From assembly GCA_938006335.1 (NCBI GenBank), contig CALLMF010000020.1, positions 89,180 through 153,179 on the forward strand: 64,000 nucleotides of DNA, written 5' to 3'. Below the pieces are notes generated by a model, which saw only the letters and a program-made list of their open reading frames with translations, did not search any database and had not been told where the DNA came from. The position numbers and the translations under genes are program-made. The stretch is from an uncultured Granulosicoccaceae bacterium (lineage in GTDB: Bacteria > Pseudomonadota > Gammaproteobacteria > Granulosicoccales > Granulosicoccaceae). Positions 17,085-25,447 of this stretch are shown in pieces. Every line of letters starts with the position of its first letter. Position 1 is the first letter of the stretch.

Positions 17085-17770
17085 CACGTGTCGGTGCTTC
17101 GCTCCAGCGCCAGTCGGTAACCACGACCGCGCAAGGTCTCGATCGGGGAGAGCGTCTTGTCGGGGTCGAGCTTCTGACGCAGGCGGCGAATGAACACCTC
17201 GAGCACATTCGGGTCGCGCATCTCATCCTCGTCGTACAGGTGGTCCAGCAAACGTGCCTTGCTGATGACTTCGCCACCGTTGGTCGCCAGGTAGGCCAGC
17301 ACCCGGTACTCGTATGCGGTCAAGGACACTGCCTCGCCACGCACCGAGACTGACTGGGCGCGGGTATCGATCTCGAGTTCCCCGAATCGCATCGTGGGCT
17401 CGGCCCAGCCGCCGGCGCGGCGTAGCAGGGCGCGCAAGCGAGCGAGCAGTTCCGGCATGTGGAAAGGCTTTGCAAGGTAGTCGTCCGCTCCGGCCTCGAG
17501 ACCCTCGACCTTGTCTTGCCAGGTGTCTCTAGCGGTGAGCAGCAACACAGGTACGGTAACGCCGGCATTGCGTGCTTCTCGCACCAGCTGCAGTCCGTCG
17601 ATTTCCGGCAGACCGATGTCCACGACGGCAACATCGATAGGCATCTCGCAGGCAAGGTACAGACCCTCGCGTCCGTCGCCACTGGAATCGATGGCAAAAC
17701 CCTCGGCGCGCAGGGCAACCACGATCTGCTCGCGCAAGGTGTCTTCATCTTCGACCACCAACGCTCTCAT
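17084..17770 (-). CDS. OmpR-family response regulator, PhoP/QseB-like
   Basis: A 228-residue transcription factor. The receiver has the acidic pair in VVEDED, phosphoacceptor D51, T79 and K101 (ADDYLAKPF). The C-terminal winged helix is of the OmpR/PhoB type, with LTAYEYRVLAYLATNGGEVISKARLLDHLY and the recognition region NVLEVFIRRLRQKL ending in TLRGRGYRL. It is phosphorylated by the kinase encoded immediately downstream. Upstream genes for a PepSY and a glycine-zipper protein are in the same direction with short gaps, so they are probably in its regulon or operon. Confidence 0.95.
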   Translation of the reverse strand: MRALVVEDEDTLREQIVVALRAEGFAIDSSGDGREGLYLACEMPIDVAVVDIGLPEIDGLQLVREARNAGVTVPVLLLTARDTWQDKVEGLEAGADDYLAKPFHMPELLARLRALLRRAGGWAEPTMRFGELEIDTRAQSVSVRGEAVSLTAYEYRVLAYLATNGGEVISKARLLDHLYDEDEMRDPNVLEVFIRRLRQKLDPDKTLSPIETLRGRGYRLALERSTDT

Positions 17771-17810
17771 GTGGTGTCTCCCCTAACAATCAGGACGGGT
17801 TTGCATGGTG

Positions 17811-18044
17811 TCAATCCGCCGGTATGCGATGAACACGCACTCGCCCGTCGGTAAGTACCTTGACGGCCCACACGCTGCGACCGTCGCGGTCTTCCTTGCG
17901 CACGCTGAGAACCTTGCCGGTGTTGCCGTCGTTGGCGAGTGCTTGCGCCACTGCCTGCTGGCGAGTTGCCGCCAACAGATCAGCGGATACAAGGCCACCC
18001 ACGAGGCCTGCGAGCATGCACACGACAAGGACGGCGCGTCGCAT
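17811..18044 (-). CDS. small secreted PepSY-like protein
   Basis: A 77-residue exported protein. The signal peptide MRRAVLVVCMLAGLVGGLVSA is followed by a single PepSY-like repeat (QAVAQALANDGNTGKVLSVRKEDRDGRSVWAVKVLTDGRVRVHRI). PepSY domains bind or inhibit proteases, and small PepSY proteins are often encoded next to PhoP/PhoQ-like two-component genes, as here. The frame is open further upstream, but that part reads through the glycine-zipper gene end and has no signal-peptide logic, so ATG 18044 was chosen. It begins 4 bases after the upstream stop. Confidence 0.8.
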   Translation of the reverse strand: MRRAVLVVCMLAGLVGGLVSADLLAATRQQAVAQALANDGNTGKVLSVRKEDRDGRSVWAVKVLTDGRVRVHRIPAD

Positions 18045-18048
18045 CGGC

Positions 18049-18699
18049 TCAGCGCCGGTGAGGGCGGTGGTGACCGTGGACTTCGATGCGGCGACCGGGG
18101 TCCCTGCGTCGTTGAGTCGTGTATCTGCGGCCCTGATAGACATAGGTCACGTCAAAGTGATCGAATCGGCGCTCAGTGTGTGTTTCCACCACCTCGTAAC
18201 ACGACTGTCCATGCCCATGCGGTCGTCGATGGCGGTTACTCTGAGCGAGTTCACTGCCGATGGCAGCGCCAATGAGGGCACCAGCGGCGGTAGCCCCAAG
18301 GGTACCGACATTGTCGTGGCGGCTGTTGTGACTCGAACCCGGACTTCTGGATTCTCGAGAGCCACTGATCGCGTTGCCGATGACCCCGCCAACAATGCTT
18401 CCGACGATCGGAGCGGCATGATTATGTGAACGGCGGTGTCCACGCGAGCTGCACACTTGTCGAGGCTCACGTACCGTCACATAGGAGTACACCGGACGAA
18501 CGCTGATCACGCGGCCGTAGCGCTCGCGTCCGTGACTGCTGCCGTGGCCGCCGTGACTCCCATGGCCGCTGTGGTGCGTACGGTCATGGGCCTGAGCCAA
18601 CGGAACGAGCGCGATGGCACCGAACATCAGTGCGCTGACAAGTGATACGTGCATCCGGAACGATGTGCGGCGGCGGGAACTGCGATTTGCTGAGTCCAT
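18049..18699 (-). CDS. glycine-zipper 2TM domain envelope protein
   Basis: A 216-residue His/Ser/Gly-rich exported protein. After a basic n-region the signal core is VSLVSALMFGAIALVPLAQA. A His-rich stretch (HHSGHGSHGGHGSSHG) may bind metal. Two glycine-zipper segments follow, IVGSIVGGVIGNAISG and LGATAAGALIGAAIGSELA, characteristic of the 17-kDa antigen/glycine-zipper 2TM family. The C-terminus has CYEVVETHTERRFDHFDVTYVYQGRRYTT, also typical of this family. ATG 18699 is chosen; ATG at residue 33 of the longer frame would shorten the n-region. It is the first gene of the minus-strand group leading to the two-component system. Confidence 0.82.
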   Translation of the reverse strand: MDSANRSSRRRTSFRMHVSLVSALMFGAIALVPLAQAHDRTHHSGHGSHGGHGSSHGRERYGRVISVRPVYSYVTVREPRQVCSSRGHRRSHNHAAPIVGSIVGGVIGNAISGSRESRSPGSSHNSRHDNVGTLGATAAGALIGAAIGSELAQSNRHRRPHGHGQSCYEVVETHTERRFDHFDVTYVYQGRRYTTQRRRDPGRRIEVHGHHRPHRR

Positions 18700-18862
18700 G
18701 TAAGCGAGCCTCGAGGGGTTAGGCGACAGCATCGGTCGCGTTGTGCCCATGTTTGACGGCTACCACTGAACCCTGCCTGAACCTCGATTACGATCGAAGC
18801 AGCGCGTGCCAGTAGCGAGAGCTGGCACACGAAACGAGCTTCTGTACTCCAACAACTACCGC

Positions 18863-19642
18863 TTAGCCTGGCAGGGCTTCGTCGACGTCATCAACAATCG
18901 AATCAATCACGTCCTGTTCCACCGGCTCGGATGTTTCGGGCGCTGAGGCAGGCTCGGTCTCCTCGACAGGAACGATTCGGGTCAGTATGCCAAAGCGGGG
19001 GTTGTCGACGTAATGCAACTCGCGACTGCGCATCTTGCGACTCTCGTAGAGTCGATAGCTGCGCCCTTCATCGAGGTCGGTGTACACAAGCCTGGACTCC
19101 AGGTGCAGAAAACGACCCAGTCGCACGCGCAGTGTTCCATTGACGGTAAACGAGGTGACAGGCTCGCTGCGCCCGGGTTGGGGATTGGCGCTGGCCGCCT
19201 GGAAGGTGTCGCGATTGTTGGGCTCGTCCGGAATGTAGAGCGGCACACGCGATCCGATAGACACGCGTACCCGAATGGCATTGTCGTCGTCGAGACCGGG
19301 CTGTTGCCAGGCATAGTGGCGCAACACCCGGTAGCGACTGCTGGACGCCATGGCGGCTGCTTCTTCAGCGAGATCCAGCTCGCTGTCGTAGCTGACGAAG
19401 CCGGCTGCCGTGGCGGCGTCGGTATCCAATGAAATGGCACGTCGCGGTGAGGGGTACCAATACCCGGAAGCACCGGGCGGGCTACCGCCCAGATGTTCGA
19501 ACACGATCGCCTCGATGCGGTAGTCGCGTGCTGCAGCCGGCGTCGCAATGGCAGTGAGTGCCAGCACGGTGAACAGCAACAGGCCTGCGCGCCGGTGGCG
19601 AGCCAAGGAACAGGCAGTGATCAGAGGTAGAGGCATCGGCAT
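18863..19642 (-). CDS. csiV: CsiV-like periplasmic protein
   Basis: A 259-residue exported protein. The signal peptide LLLFTVLALTAIATPAAA ends before RDYRIEAIVFEHLGG, the conserved first strand of the CsiV family. The central FTVNGTLRVRLGRFLHLESRLVYTD and C-terminal SRELHYVDNPRFGILTRIVPVE are also family features. CsiV, known from Vibrio, binds peptidoglycan and is needed for activation of the lytic transglycosylase of the cell by D-amino-acid stress; this function is taken from family knowledge. Its gene commonly sits directly downstream of mfd, as here (67 bases after the mfd stop), which supports the call. Confidence 0.78.
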   Translation of the reverse strand: MPMPLPLITACSLARHRRAGLLLFTVLALTAIATPAAARDYRIEAIVFEHLGGSPPGASGYWYPSPRRAISLDTDAATAAGFVSYDSELDLAEEAAAMASSSRYRVLRHYAWQQPGLDDDNAIRVRVSIGSRVPLYIPDEPNNRDTFQAASANPQPGRSEPVTSFTVNGTLRVRLGRFLHLESRLVYTDLDEGRSYRLYESRKMRSRELHYVDNPRFGILTRIVPVEETEPASAPETSEPVEQDVIDSIVDDVDEALPG

Positions 19643-19709
19643 GAGATGTGGCTATGGCACTCGCAATGGTACCTGTTGCGTCTTGTTCACTGAACCACGC
19701 ACGCGAGCG

Positions 19710-22700
19710 TCACTCGGCTGACAGCCGGTCGAGCAGCTGATCCAGAAATGCGGCTCGATCGGTCTCGTCATCCAGGTCCGCGGTAATCCGCAACACGTCA
19801 CCGCCATCAAAGCGGTAGGTGGTTGGTTCTTTCTGTACGAGAAGAATCAGAGCGCCCAGGTCGATATTCGGTTTGGCCGTAAACAGCAAGCGACCACCGC
19901 CGGCATTGACTTCGAGCTTGCGGATACCGAGCTGCTCGCAACGCTGACGCAAGCGCGTCACGTCAAACAGCCGTTCGGCAGGCTCCGGCAGCAGGCCAAA
20001 GCGATCGATCAGTTCGACCTTGAGTTCGCGCAGGTGCTCACTGTCTGTTGCGTTGGCGATGCGCTTGTACAGGATCAGCCGTTGATGTACGTCCGGCACG
20101 AAGTCGTCGGGTAGCAAGGCGGGCGTGCCAAGATCGACTTCCGTGGCGCGGGCAAGCGGTTGGTCCACGTCGGGGATCTCGCCGTCCTTGAGTGCCTTGA
20201 CCGCCCGTGCCAGCAGCTCCGAATACAAGGTGAAACCGATCTCCTGAATTTGTCCGGATTGCCCTTCGCCAAGGAGCTCGCCGGCGCCGCGAATTTCGAG
20301 ATCGTGTGTGGCCAAGGTAAAACCGACGCCGAGGTCTTCGAGTGATTCGATGGCCTCGAGTCGTTTTACGGCGTCGGCAGTAATGGACTCGCGTCCCGGA
20401 GTGATGAGATAGGCATAGGCGCGGTGGTGGGAGCGTCCGACACGACCGCGTAGCTGGTGCAGTTGAGCAAGACCGAGCTTGTCCGCACGGTTGATCAGGA
20501 TGGTGTTGGCGTTCGGGATATCGATACCGGACTCGATGATCGTGGTCGCCACCAGGATGTTGAATCGTTGACGGGCAAAGTCGACCATGACCTGCTCGAG
20601 TTCCGACTCGCGCATTTGCCCGTGTGCAAAGCGTACGTCTGCCGCAGGGATGATGCGCTGCAGATCCTCGGTGATCTTCTGGATGGTCTTGACTTCGTTA
20701 TGCAGCACGTAGATCTGTCCACCGCGGGCCAGTTCGCGTTCGCAGGCTTCGCGTATCTGCCCGTCGTCCCATTCGCCCACGAAAGTCTTGATCGCGTGTC
20801 GGTGTTGTGGCGGTGTCGCGATGATGGACAGGTCGCGCATGCCGGCAAGACCCATGTTGAGCGTCCGCGGAATCGGTGTTGCCGTGAGCGTCAGGATGTC
20901 GACCTCAGCGCGTAGTGCCTTCATGTGCTCCTTGTGACGTACGCCAAAGCGGTGTTCCTCATCGATGATGACGAGACCGAGGTTCTTGTATTCGATATCA
21001 CGCGAGAGCAACTTGTGCGTACCGATGACGATGTCCAGAGCGCCGCTACTGAGCTGTTGAATGATCGCTTTCTGATCCTTCGTGCTCTCGAACCTCGATA
21101 GCGATTCGATCTTGATCGGCCATTCGGCAAAGCGATCCAGAAAGTTCTGGTAATGCTGGCGCGCGAGGAGGGTGGTGGGCACGAGTACGACCACCTGCTT
21201 GCCCGCATCCACAGCCACAAAGGCGGCACGCATCGCCACCTCGGTCTTGCCGAAACCCACGTCTCCGCACACCACCCGATCCATCGGCTGTGACGACTTC
21301 AAGTCTTCGACTACCGCGTTGATCGCAGACAGTTGATCCGGCGTCTCCTCAAACGGAAATGCGTCGGCAAAGTCCGCGTAGTGGTTGGCATCAGCCTCGA
21401 AGGCAAAGCCGACGCGAGCGGCACGGCGCGCATGAATTTCGAGCAGCTCTGCGGCGACGTCGTGGGCTTTTTGTGCGGCCCGGCGCTTTGCTTTCTGCCA
21501 GCTTTCGCTACCGAGGCGATGCAGCGGTGCGGTCTCTTCACTCGCACCCGCGTATCGACTGATCAGGTGCAGAGCACTGACCGGTACATACAGCGTGTCA
21601 TCACCGGCATACCGGATGGTCAGGTACTCGTTGGCGACGCCGCCCACATCGATGGTGGTCAGGCCAACGTAGCGCCCCACGCCATGGTCGATGTGGACGA
21701 CCGGGGCGCCTTCGGCGAGATCGGTGAGGTTGGCGATGATCGCGTCGGAGTCGCGTGTAGCACGCCGTCTTTCGCGTCGTTTGACACGACCGCCACCGAG
21801 TTGCGCTTCGGTGATGACGGAGAGGCCGGCGCGCTCGAGATGCATGCCTCGATCAATCGGCGCTGCTGTCACGCACAAGGGGCGTGAGCTTGCAAGAAAC
21901 GCGTGCCAGTCGTCGACGGTCTCTGTTGCGAGTCGGTTGCCCACCAGTTGGTCGAGCAGGGCTTCGCGACGGCCGGTGGATTCGGCAACGATCAGCACAC
22001 GGCCCTTGAAGTTGCTCAGGAAGGACTCGAGCGCGCCTATCGGCCTCTCGTTGCGCGCCTGCACCGGGTAGAGCCCGGGAGCTCGGGTGTCGAAATTGAT
22101 GGCCTTGGCAGACACCGATTCGATTTCGGCACTTTGCAACGTGACCACCGCCGCAGACGCCAAATGCGCCTCGACGTCGTCTGGTGGGTCGTAGAGAGCG
22201 CCAGGTTCGAGAATCGGGCGCTCGACGTCGTGCCGACGCTGCTCGTAGCGTTCGTCTGTCGTCTGCTGGAACTGCTTCATTGCCGCTGAAGCGCCCTGGG
22301 CCTGGATAAACCGCGTGCCCTCCGGCAAATACTCGAACAAGTTGGACGTCGAGTCGAAGAACAGAGGTAGGTAGTACTCGATACCCGATGGCGCACGGCC
22401 TTCGCTGACGTCTCGATAGATTGGCGACGAGCGCGACGCGCTATCAAAGCGCGTACGGAACTCCCGACGAAATGTCTGGATACCTTCCTCGTTCAGAGGG
22501 AATTCGTGTGCCGGCAGCAGTTCGATCGAATCTGACTTGTCCATCCCGCGCTGCGTGTCCGGGTCGAAGCTGCGGATCGTCTCGATATCGTCGTCAAAAA
22601 ACTCGATGCGGTAGGGCCGATCACTGGACATCGGAAAGAGGTCGAGGATGGAGCCGCGCAGCGCGAACTCGCCATGTTCCTCCACCTGAGCGACGTTGCG

Positions 22701-23270
22701 ATAGCCCGCGTCTACCAGACGCTCACGGAAATCGTCGATCGGGCAGCGATCGCCGGTACGCACAATCAGAGTATGTCGATCCAGAAAGGCCCTCGGTGGA
22801 AGACGCTGCATCGCGACGGGGGCCGTTATCAACAAGATGCCGGTGCCGGTGCGTGTCAAGGATGACAAGGTGCGCAAGCGTTCGGACACGATGTCCTGAT
22901 GCGGGGAGACGCGATCGTAGGTCAGGGTTTCCCAGTCAGGCAGTACCGATACGCTCATGCCTTCGTCGGCAAAAAAACGGAACTCGGCCTCGTACTGGCG
23001 CAGCTCACTGGTGTTCGACGCGATGAAGACGACAAGCGAGTCGACCGCACGAGCGTGTTCAACGATCGCGAGCGCATCGGACGAACCGTACAGGCGCCCC
23101 CAGCGAAGGGCCCGATCTGCCTTGGTCGGTCTCAGCAGGCATCCGGATGCGGCCCGGGACACTGGCGCGTCGTAGCCGGGCACAACAGAATCAGCGGCTG
23201 ACTCGTCGACGGGCAGGGCGCTGGAGTCCGGTTTGGTATCGGGGCGCCTGGCAGGGGCGTCAGTGGTCAT
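19710..23270 (-). CDS. mfd: transcription-repair coupling factor Mfd
   Basis: A DNA translocase that displaces RNA polymerase stalled at lesions and recruits UvrA. The 1186-residue product (E. coli 1148) shows the UvrB-homology N-terminus ([21 protein letters not shown]), the RNA polymerase-interacting segment ([13 protein letters not shown]), and RecG-like helicase motifs: Walker [31 protein letters not shown] and [10 protein letters not shown], then the C-terminal D7 domain. The open frame continues upstream to 23633, but that extension lies antisense to the permease gene; ATG 23270 (MTTDAPARR) is the probable start, with a ~45-residue non-conserved leader. uvrB is about 30 kb away in this window. 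Confidence 0.97.
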   Translation of the reverse strand: MTTDAPARRPDTKPDSSALPVDESAADSVVPGYDAPVSRAASGCLLRPTKADRALRWGRLYGSSDALAIVEHARAVDSLVVFIASNTSELRQYEAEFRFFADEGMSVSVLPDWETLTYDRVSPHQDIVSERLRTLSSLTRTGTGILLITAPVAMQRLPPRAFLDRHTLIVRTGDRCPIDDFRERLVDAGYRNVAQVEEHGEFALRGSILDLFPMSSDRPYRIEFFDDDIETIRSFDPDTQRGMDKSDSIELLPAHEFPLNEEGIQTFRREFRTRFDSASRSSPIYRDVSEGRAPSGIEYYLPLFFDSTSNLFEYLPEGTRFIQAQGASAAMKQFQQTTDERYEQRRHDVERPILEPGALYDPPDDVEAHLASAAVVTLQSAEIESVSAKAINFDTRAPGLYPVQARNERPIGALESFLSNFKGRVLIVAESTGRREALLDQLVGNRLATETVDDWHAFLASSRPLCVTAAPIDRGMHLERAGLSVITEAQLGGGRVKRRERRRATRDSDAIIANLTDLAEGAPVVHIDHGVGRYVGLTTIDVGGVANEYLTIRYAGDDTLYVPVSALHLISRYAGASEETAPLHRLGSESWQKAKRRAAQKAHDVAAELLEIHARRAARVGFAFEADANHYADFADAFPFEETPDQLSAINAVVEDLKSSQPMDRVVCGDVGFGKTEVAMRAAFVAVDAGKQVVVLVPTTLLARQHYQNFLDRFAEWPIKIESLSRFESTKDQKAIIQQLSSGALDIVIGTHKLLSRDIEYKNLGLVIIDEEHRFGVRHKEHMKALRAEVDILTLTATPIPRTLNMGLAGMRDLSIIATPPQHRHAIKTFVGEWDDGQIREACERELARGGQIYVLHNEVKTIQKITEDLQRIIPAADVRFAHGQMRESELEQVMVDFARQRFNILVATTIIESGIDIPNANTILINRADKLGLAQLHQLRGRVGRSHHRAYAYLITPGRESITADAVKRLEAIESLEDLGVGFTLATHDLEIRGAGELLGEGQSGQIQEIGFTLYSELLARAVKALKDGEIPDVDQPLARATEVDLGTPALLPDDFVPDVHQRLILYKRIANATDSEHLRELKVELIDRFGLLPEPAERLFDVTRLRQRCEQLGIRKLEVNAGGGRLLFTAKPNIDLGALILLVQKEPTTYRFDGGDVLRITADLDDETDRAAFLDQLLDRLSAE

Positions 23271-23438
23271 CGCCTGATTCGATTGCTGTACAGAGGGCGG
23301 GCGCAGTGTCCCATATTTCCTATACTCCCCCAGTCGTCTTGCGGTACTCGCATCCGGTGGCCGTCCCTGCCGGGCACGAAATTCGCCTTCGGATGTCATA
23401 GCGAACCATCCCTCAGCCCAGGTTCCCACCTCTTTCGC

Positions 23439-24692
23439 ATGTTTCAGCCATACGAGCTGTCCGTTGGCCTGCGCTACACGCGCGCCAAGCGCCGCAATCA
23501 CTTCATTTCCTTTATCTCGCTGATTTCCATCGCGGGAATCGCCTTGGGAGTGACGGCGCTGATTACCGTGACATCGGTGATGAACGGATTCGAGCAGGAG
23601 ATGCGCGAACGTATCGTGGGTGCCGCCTCCCACGCCACCATCACGGGCCTCGGTGAGCCCGTGCGCGACTGGGAGTCACTACGCGATACAGCCGTGCAGA
23701 ATCCCGAGGTACTCGGGGCAGCCCCCTACGTCGAAGGCCAGGTGATGCTCGCCTTTGGATCGCGGTCCACCGGTTCCCTGATTCGGGGCATCGTGCCCGA
23801 CAGTGAGGGCGACGTGTCCGAACTGCCGGGTAGTATCGAGGCGGGCGAGACGCTGGAGCGTGCGCTCGTGCCGGGCGAGTTCGGCATTGTGCTGGGGGCG
23901 GATCTTGCCACTTATCTGGGCGCGATCCCCGGGGATCGCATCATGGTGATTACACCGGAGGCAAGTATCACTCCGGTGGGTTTTGTGCCGCGTGTCAAGC
24001 GCTTTACCGTAACCGCGATCTTCCGCTTTGGCATGTATCAGTACGACCGCAACATGGCGGTGATGCATGCGGATGACTCCGCCAGGTTGTTGCGCATGAA
24101 GCCCGGAGACTTCTCCGGCGTCAGATTGAAACTCTCCGATACCGGGCGCGCACCGTTCATCGCTCGCGATCTGCGCGAGAGCATCGGCTACGAGTACTAC
24201 ATCAGTGACTGGACCCAACAGAACGCCAACTATTTCATGGCCGTGAAGATGGAAAAGACCATGATGTTCATCATCCTGTCGATGATCGTTGCTGTTGCTG
24301 CGTTCAACATCGTGTCCACCTTGGTGATGCTGGTCCAGGACAAGCAGGCTGACATTGCGATATTGCGTACTCAAGGGGCATCGCCTGCCAGCGTGCTGGG
24401 CATATTCATCGTGCAGGGCACGCTCATCGGTGTACTGGGGACCGTGTTGGGACTCGCAGGCGGTATCGCACTCGCCAGCAACATCGATGTCGTGGTGCCG
24501 TTCATCGAACGATTCACCGGTCCGGTACTCAATCCGGAGGTGTACTACATCGACGAGATGCCGTCGGACCTGCGCATGCCGGATGTCGTCAAGGTCGGTG
24601 TCATGGCCTTCGTGCTGTCGATTCTCGCAACCCTCTACCCGGCGTGGCGCGCATCGCGTACTGATCCCGCAGCGGCACTGGCCTACGAATGA
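23439..24692 (+). CDS. lolC: lipoprotein-releasing permease, LolC/LolE hybrid type
   Basis: An inner-membrane permease of 417 residues that releases outer-membrane lipoproteins to LolA. One N-terminal and three C-terminal hydrophobic segments flank a large periplasmic domain. The N-terminus [34 protein letters not shown] and MNGFEQEM are family signatures. The periplasmic loop [15 protein letters not shown] matches the TPxGxxP hook of LolC that binds LolA, while [26 protein letters not shown] resembles LolE. Only this permease accompanies lolD, so it may work as a homodimer (LolF style); that is inference. ATG 23439 follows a long in-frame extension judged spurious. lolD overlaps its end by four bases. 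Confidence 0.88.
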   Translation: MFQPYELSVGLRYTRAKRRNHFISFISLISIAGIALGVTALITVTSVMNGFEQEMRERIVGAASHATITGLGEPVRDWESLRDTAVQNPEVLGAAPYVEGQVMLAFGSRSTGSLIRGIVPDSEGDVSELPGSIEAGETLERALVPGEFGIVLGADLATYLGAIPGDRIMVITPEASITPVGFVPRVKRFTVTAIFRFGMYQYDRNMAVMHADDSARLLRMKPGDFSGVRLKLSDTGRAPFIARDLRESIGYEYYISDWTQQNANYFMAVKMEKTMMFIILSMIVAVAAFNIVSTLVMLVQDKQADIAILRTQGASPASVLGIFIVQGTLIGVLGTVLGLAGGIALASNIDVVVPFIERFTGPVLNPEVYYIDEMPSDLRMPDVVKVGVMAFVLSILATLYPAWRASRTDPAAALAYE

Positions 24693-25384
24693 TGTCTTCC
24701 GAGTCAGAAGTTGTGCTCAACGCGAAATCGCTGGGTCGTATCTACTCACAAGGGGATCTCTCTGTCGAGGTTCTGGGTGGGGTGGACCTGTCGATCGCCA
24801 AGGGCGAACGTGTCGCGATCATTGGCTCCTCGGGTAGCGGCAAGAGCACCTTGCTGCATTTGCTGGGCGGCCTGGACACCCCGACAAAAGGCAGCGTGAC
24901 ACTGGCCGGTGAGCCCCTGTCCTCGATGGCACCCGCTGCACGCGGCAAATTGCGCAATCGCAGTCTTGGTTTCGTGTATCAGTTTCATCACCTGCTGCCC
25001 GAATTCACGGCCAGCGAAAACGTCGCCATGCCGCTGATGATCGGCCGCGTCAACCCAAGCGAGGCGCGCAAGCGGGCTGATGCGTTGCTGGAACGTGTCG
25101 GTCTTGGTGCGCGTCTTGGGCACAAGCCCGGCGAACTCTCCGGCGGCGAGCGCCAGCGCGCGGCCATCGCACGCGCGCTGATCAATCGACCCCAACTGAT
25201 TCTGGCCGACGAGCCTACCGGCAACCTCGATGAGGCGACGGCAGACCGTGTCTATCAACTGCTGCTGGAGCTGAATCAGGAGCTTGGCACCAGCATGTTG
25301 GTGGTGACGCACGATACTCGCCTGGCGGGCCGCATGCAGCGGGTGTTGCGGCTGACAGAAGGACGCCTGGTCGAACAGAGCTAG
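24689..25384 (+). CDS. lolD: lipoprotein-releasing system ATP-binding protein LolD
   Basis: The 231-residue ATPase of the lipoprotein export complex. Walker A is [19 protein letters not shown], the family-specific [23 protein letters not shown] is present, the signature is [16 protein letters not shown] and Walker B is [12 protein letters not shown]. The start overlaps the permease stop (ATGATG), with a second ATG one codon on. Together with the single permease gene it forms a two-gene transporter unit. Confidence 0.95.
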   Translation: MMSSESEVVLNAKSLGRIYSQGDLSVEVLGGVDLSIAKGERVAIIGSSGSGKSTLLHLLGGLDTPTKGSVTLAGEPLSSMAPAARGKLRNRSLGFVYQFHHLLPEFTASENVAMPLMIGRVNPSEARKRADALLERVGLGARLGHKPGELSGGERQRAAIARALINRPQLILADEPTGNLDEATADRVYQLLLELNQELGTSMLVVTHDTRLAGRMQRVLRLTEGRLVEQS

Positions 25385-25447
25385 TAGACAGACCACTGGT
25401 TCTGGCACGGAGTTTTCTAGGGCATCAGCTCCTGTTGACGGATTTTC

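Noticed and set aside
23271..23633. N-terminal extension of Mfd
   Set aside because: It lies antisense to the permease gene; the Mfd core begins well after ATG 23270.
25386..25398. Second copy of GACAGACCACT after lolD
   Set aside because: An 11-base match is expected by chance at a few percent in a window this size, and here it is not palindromic.
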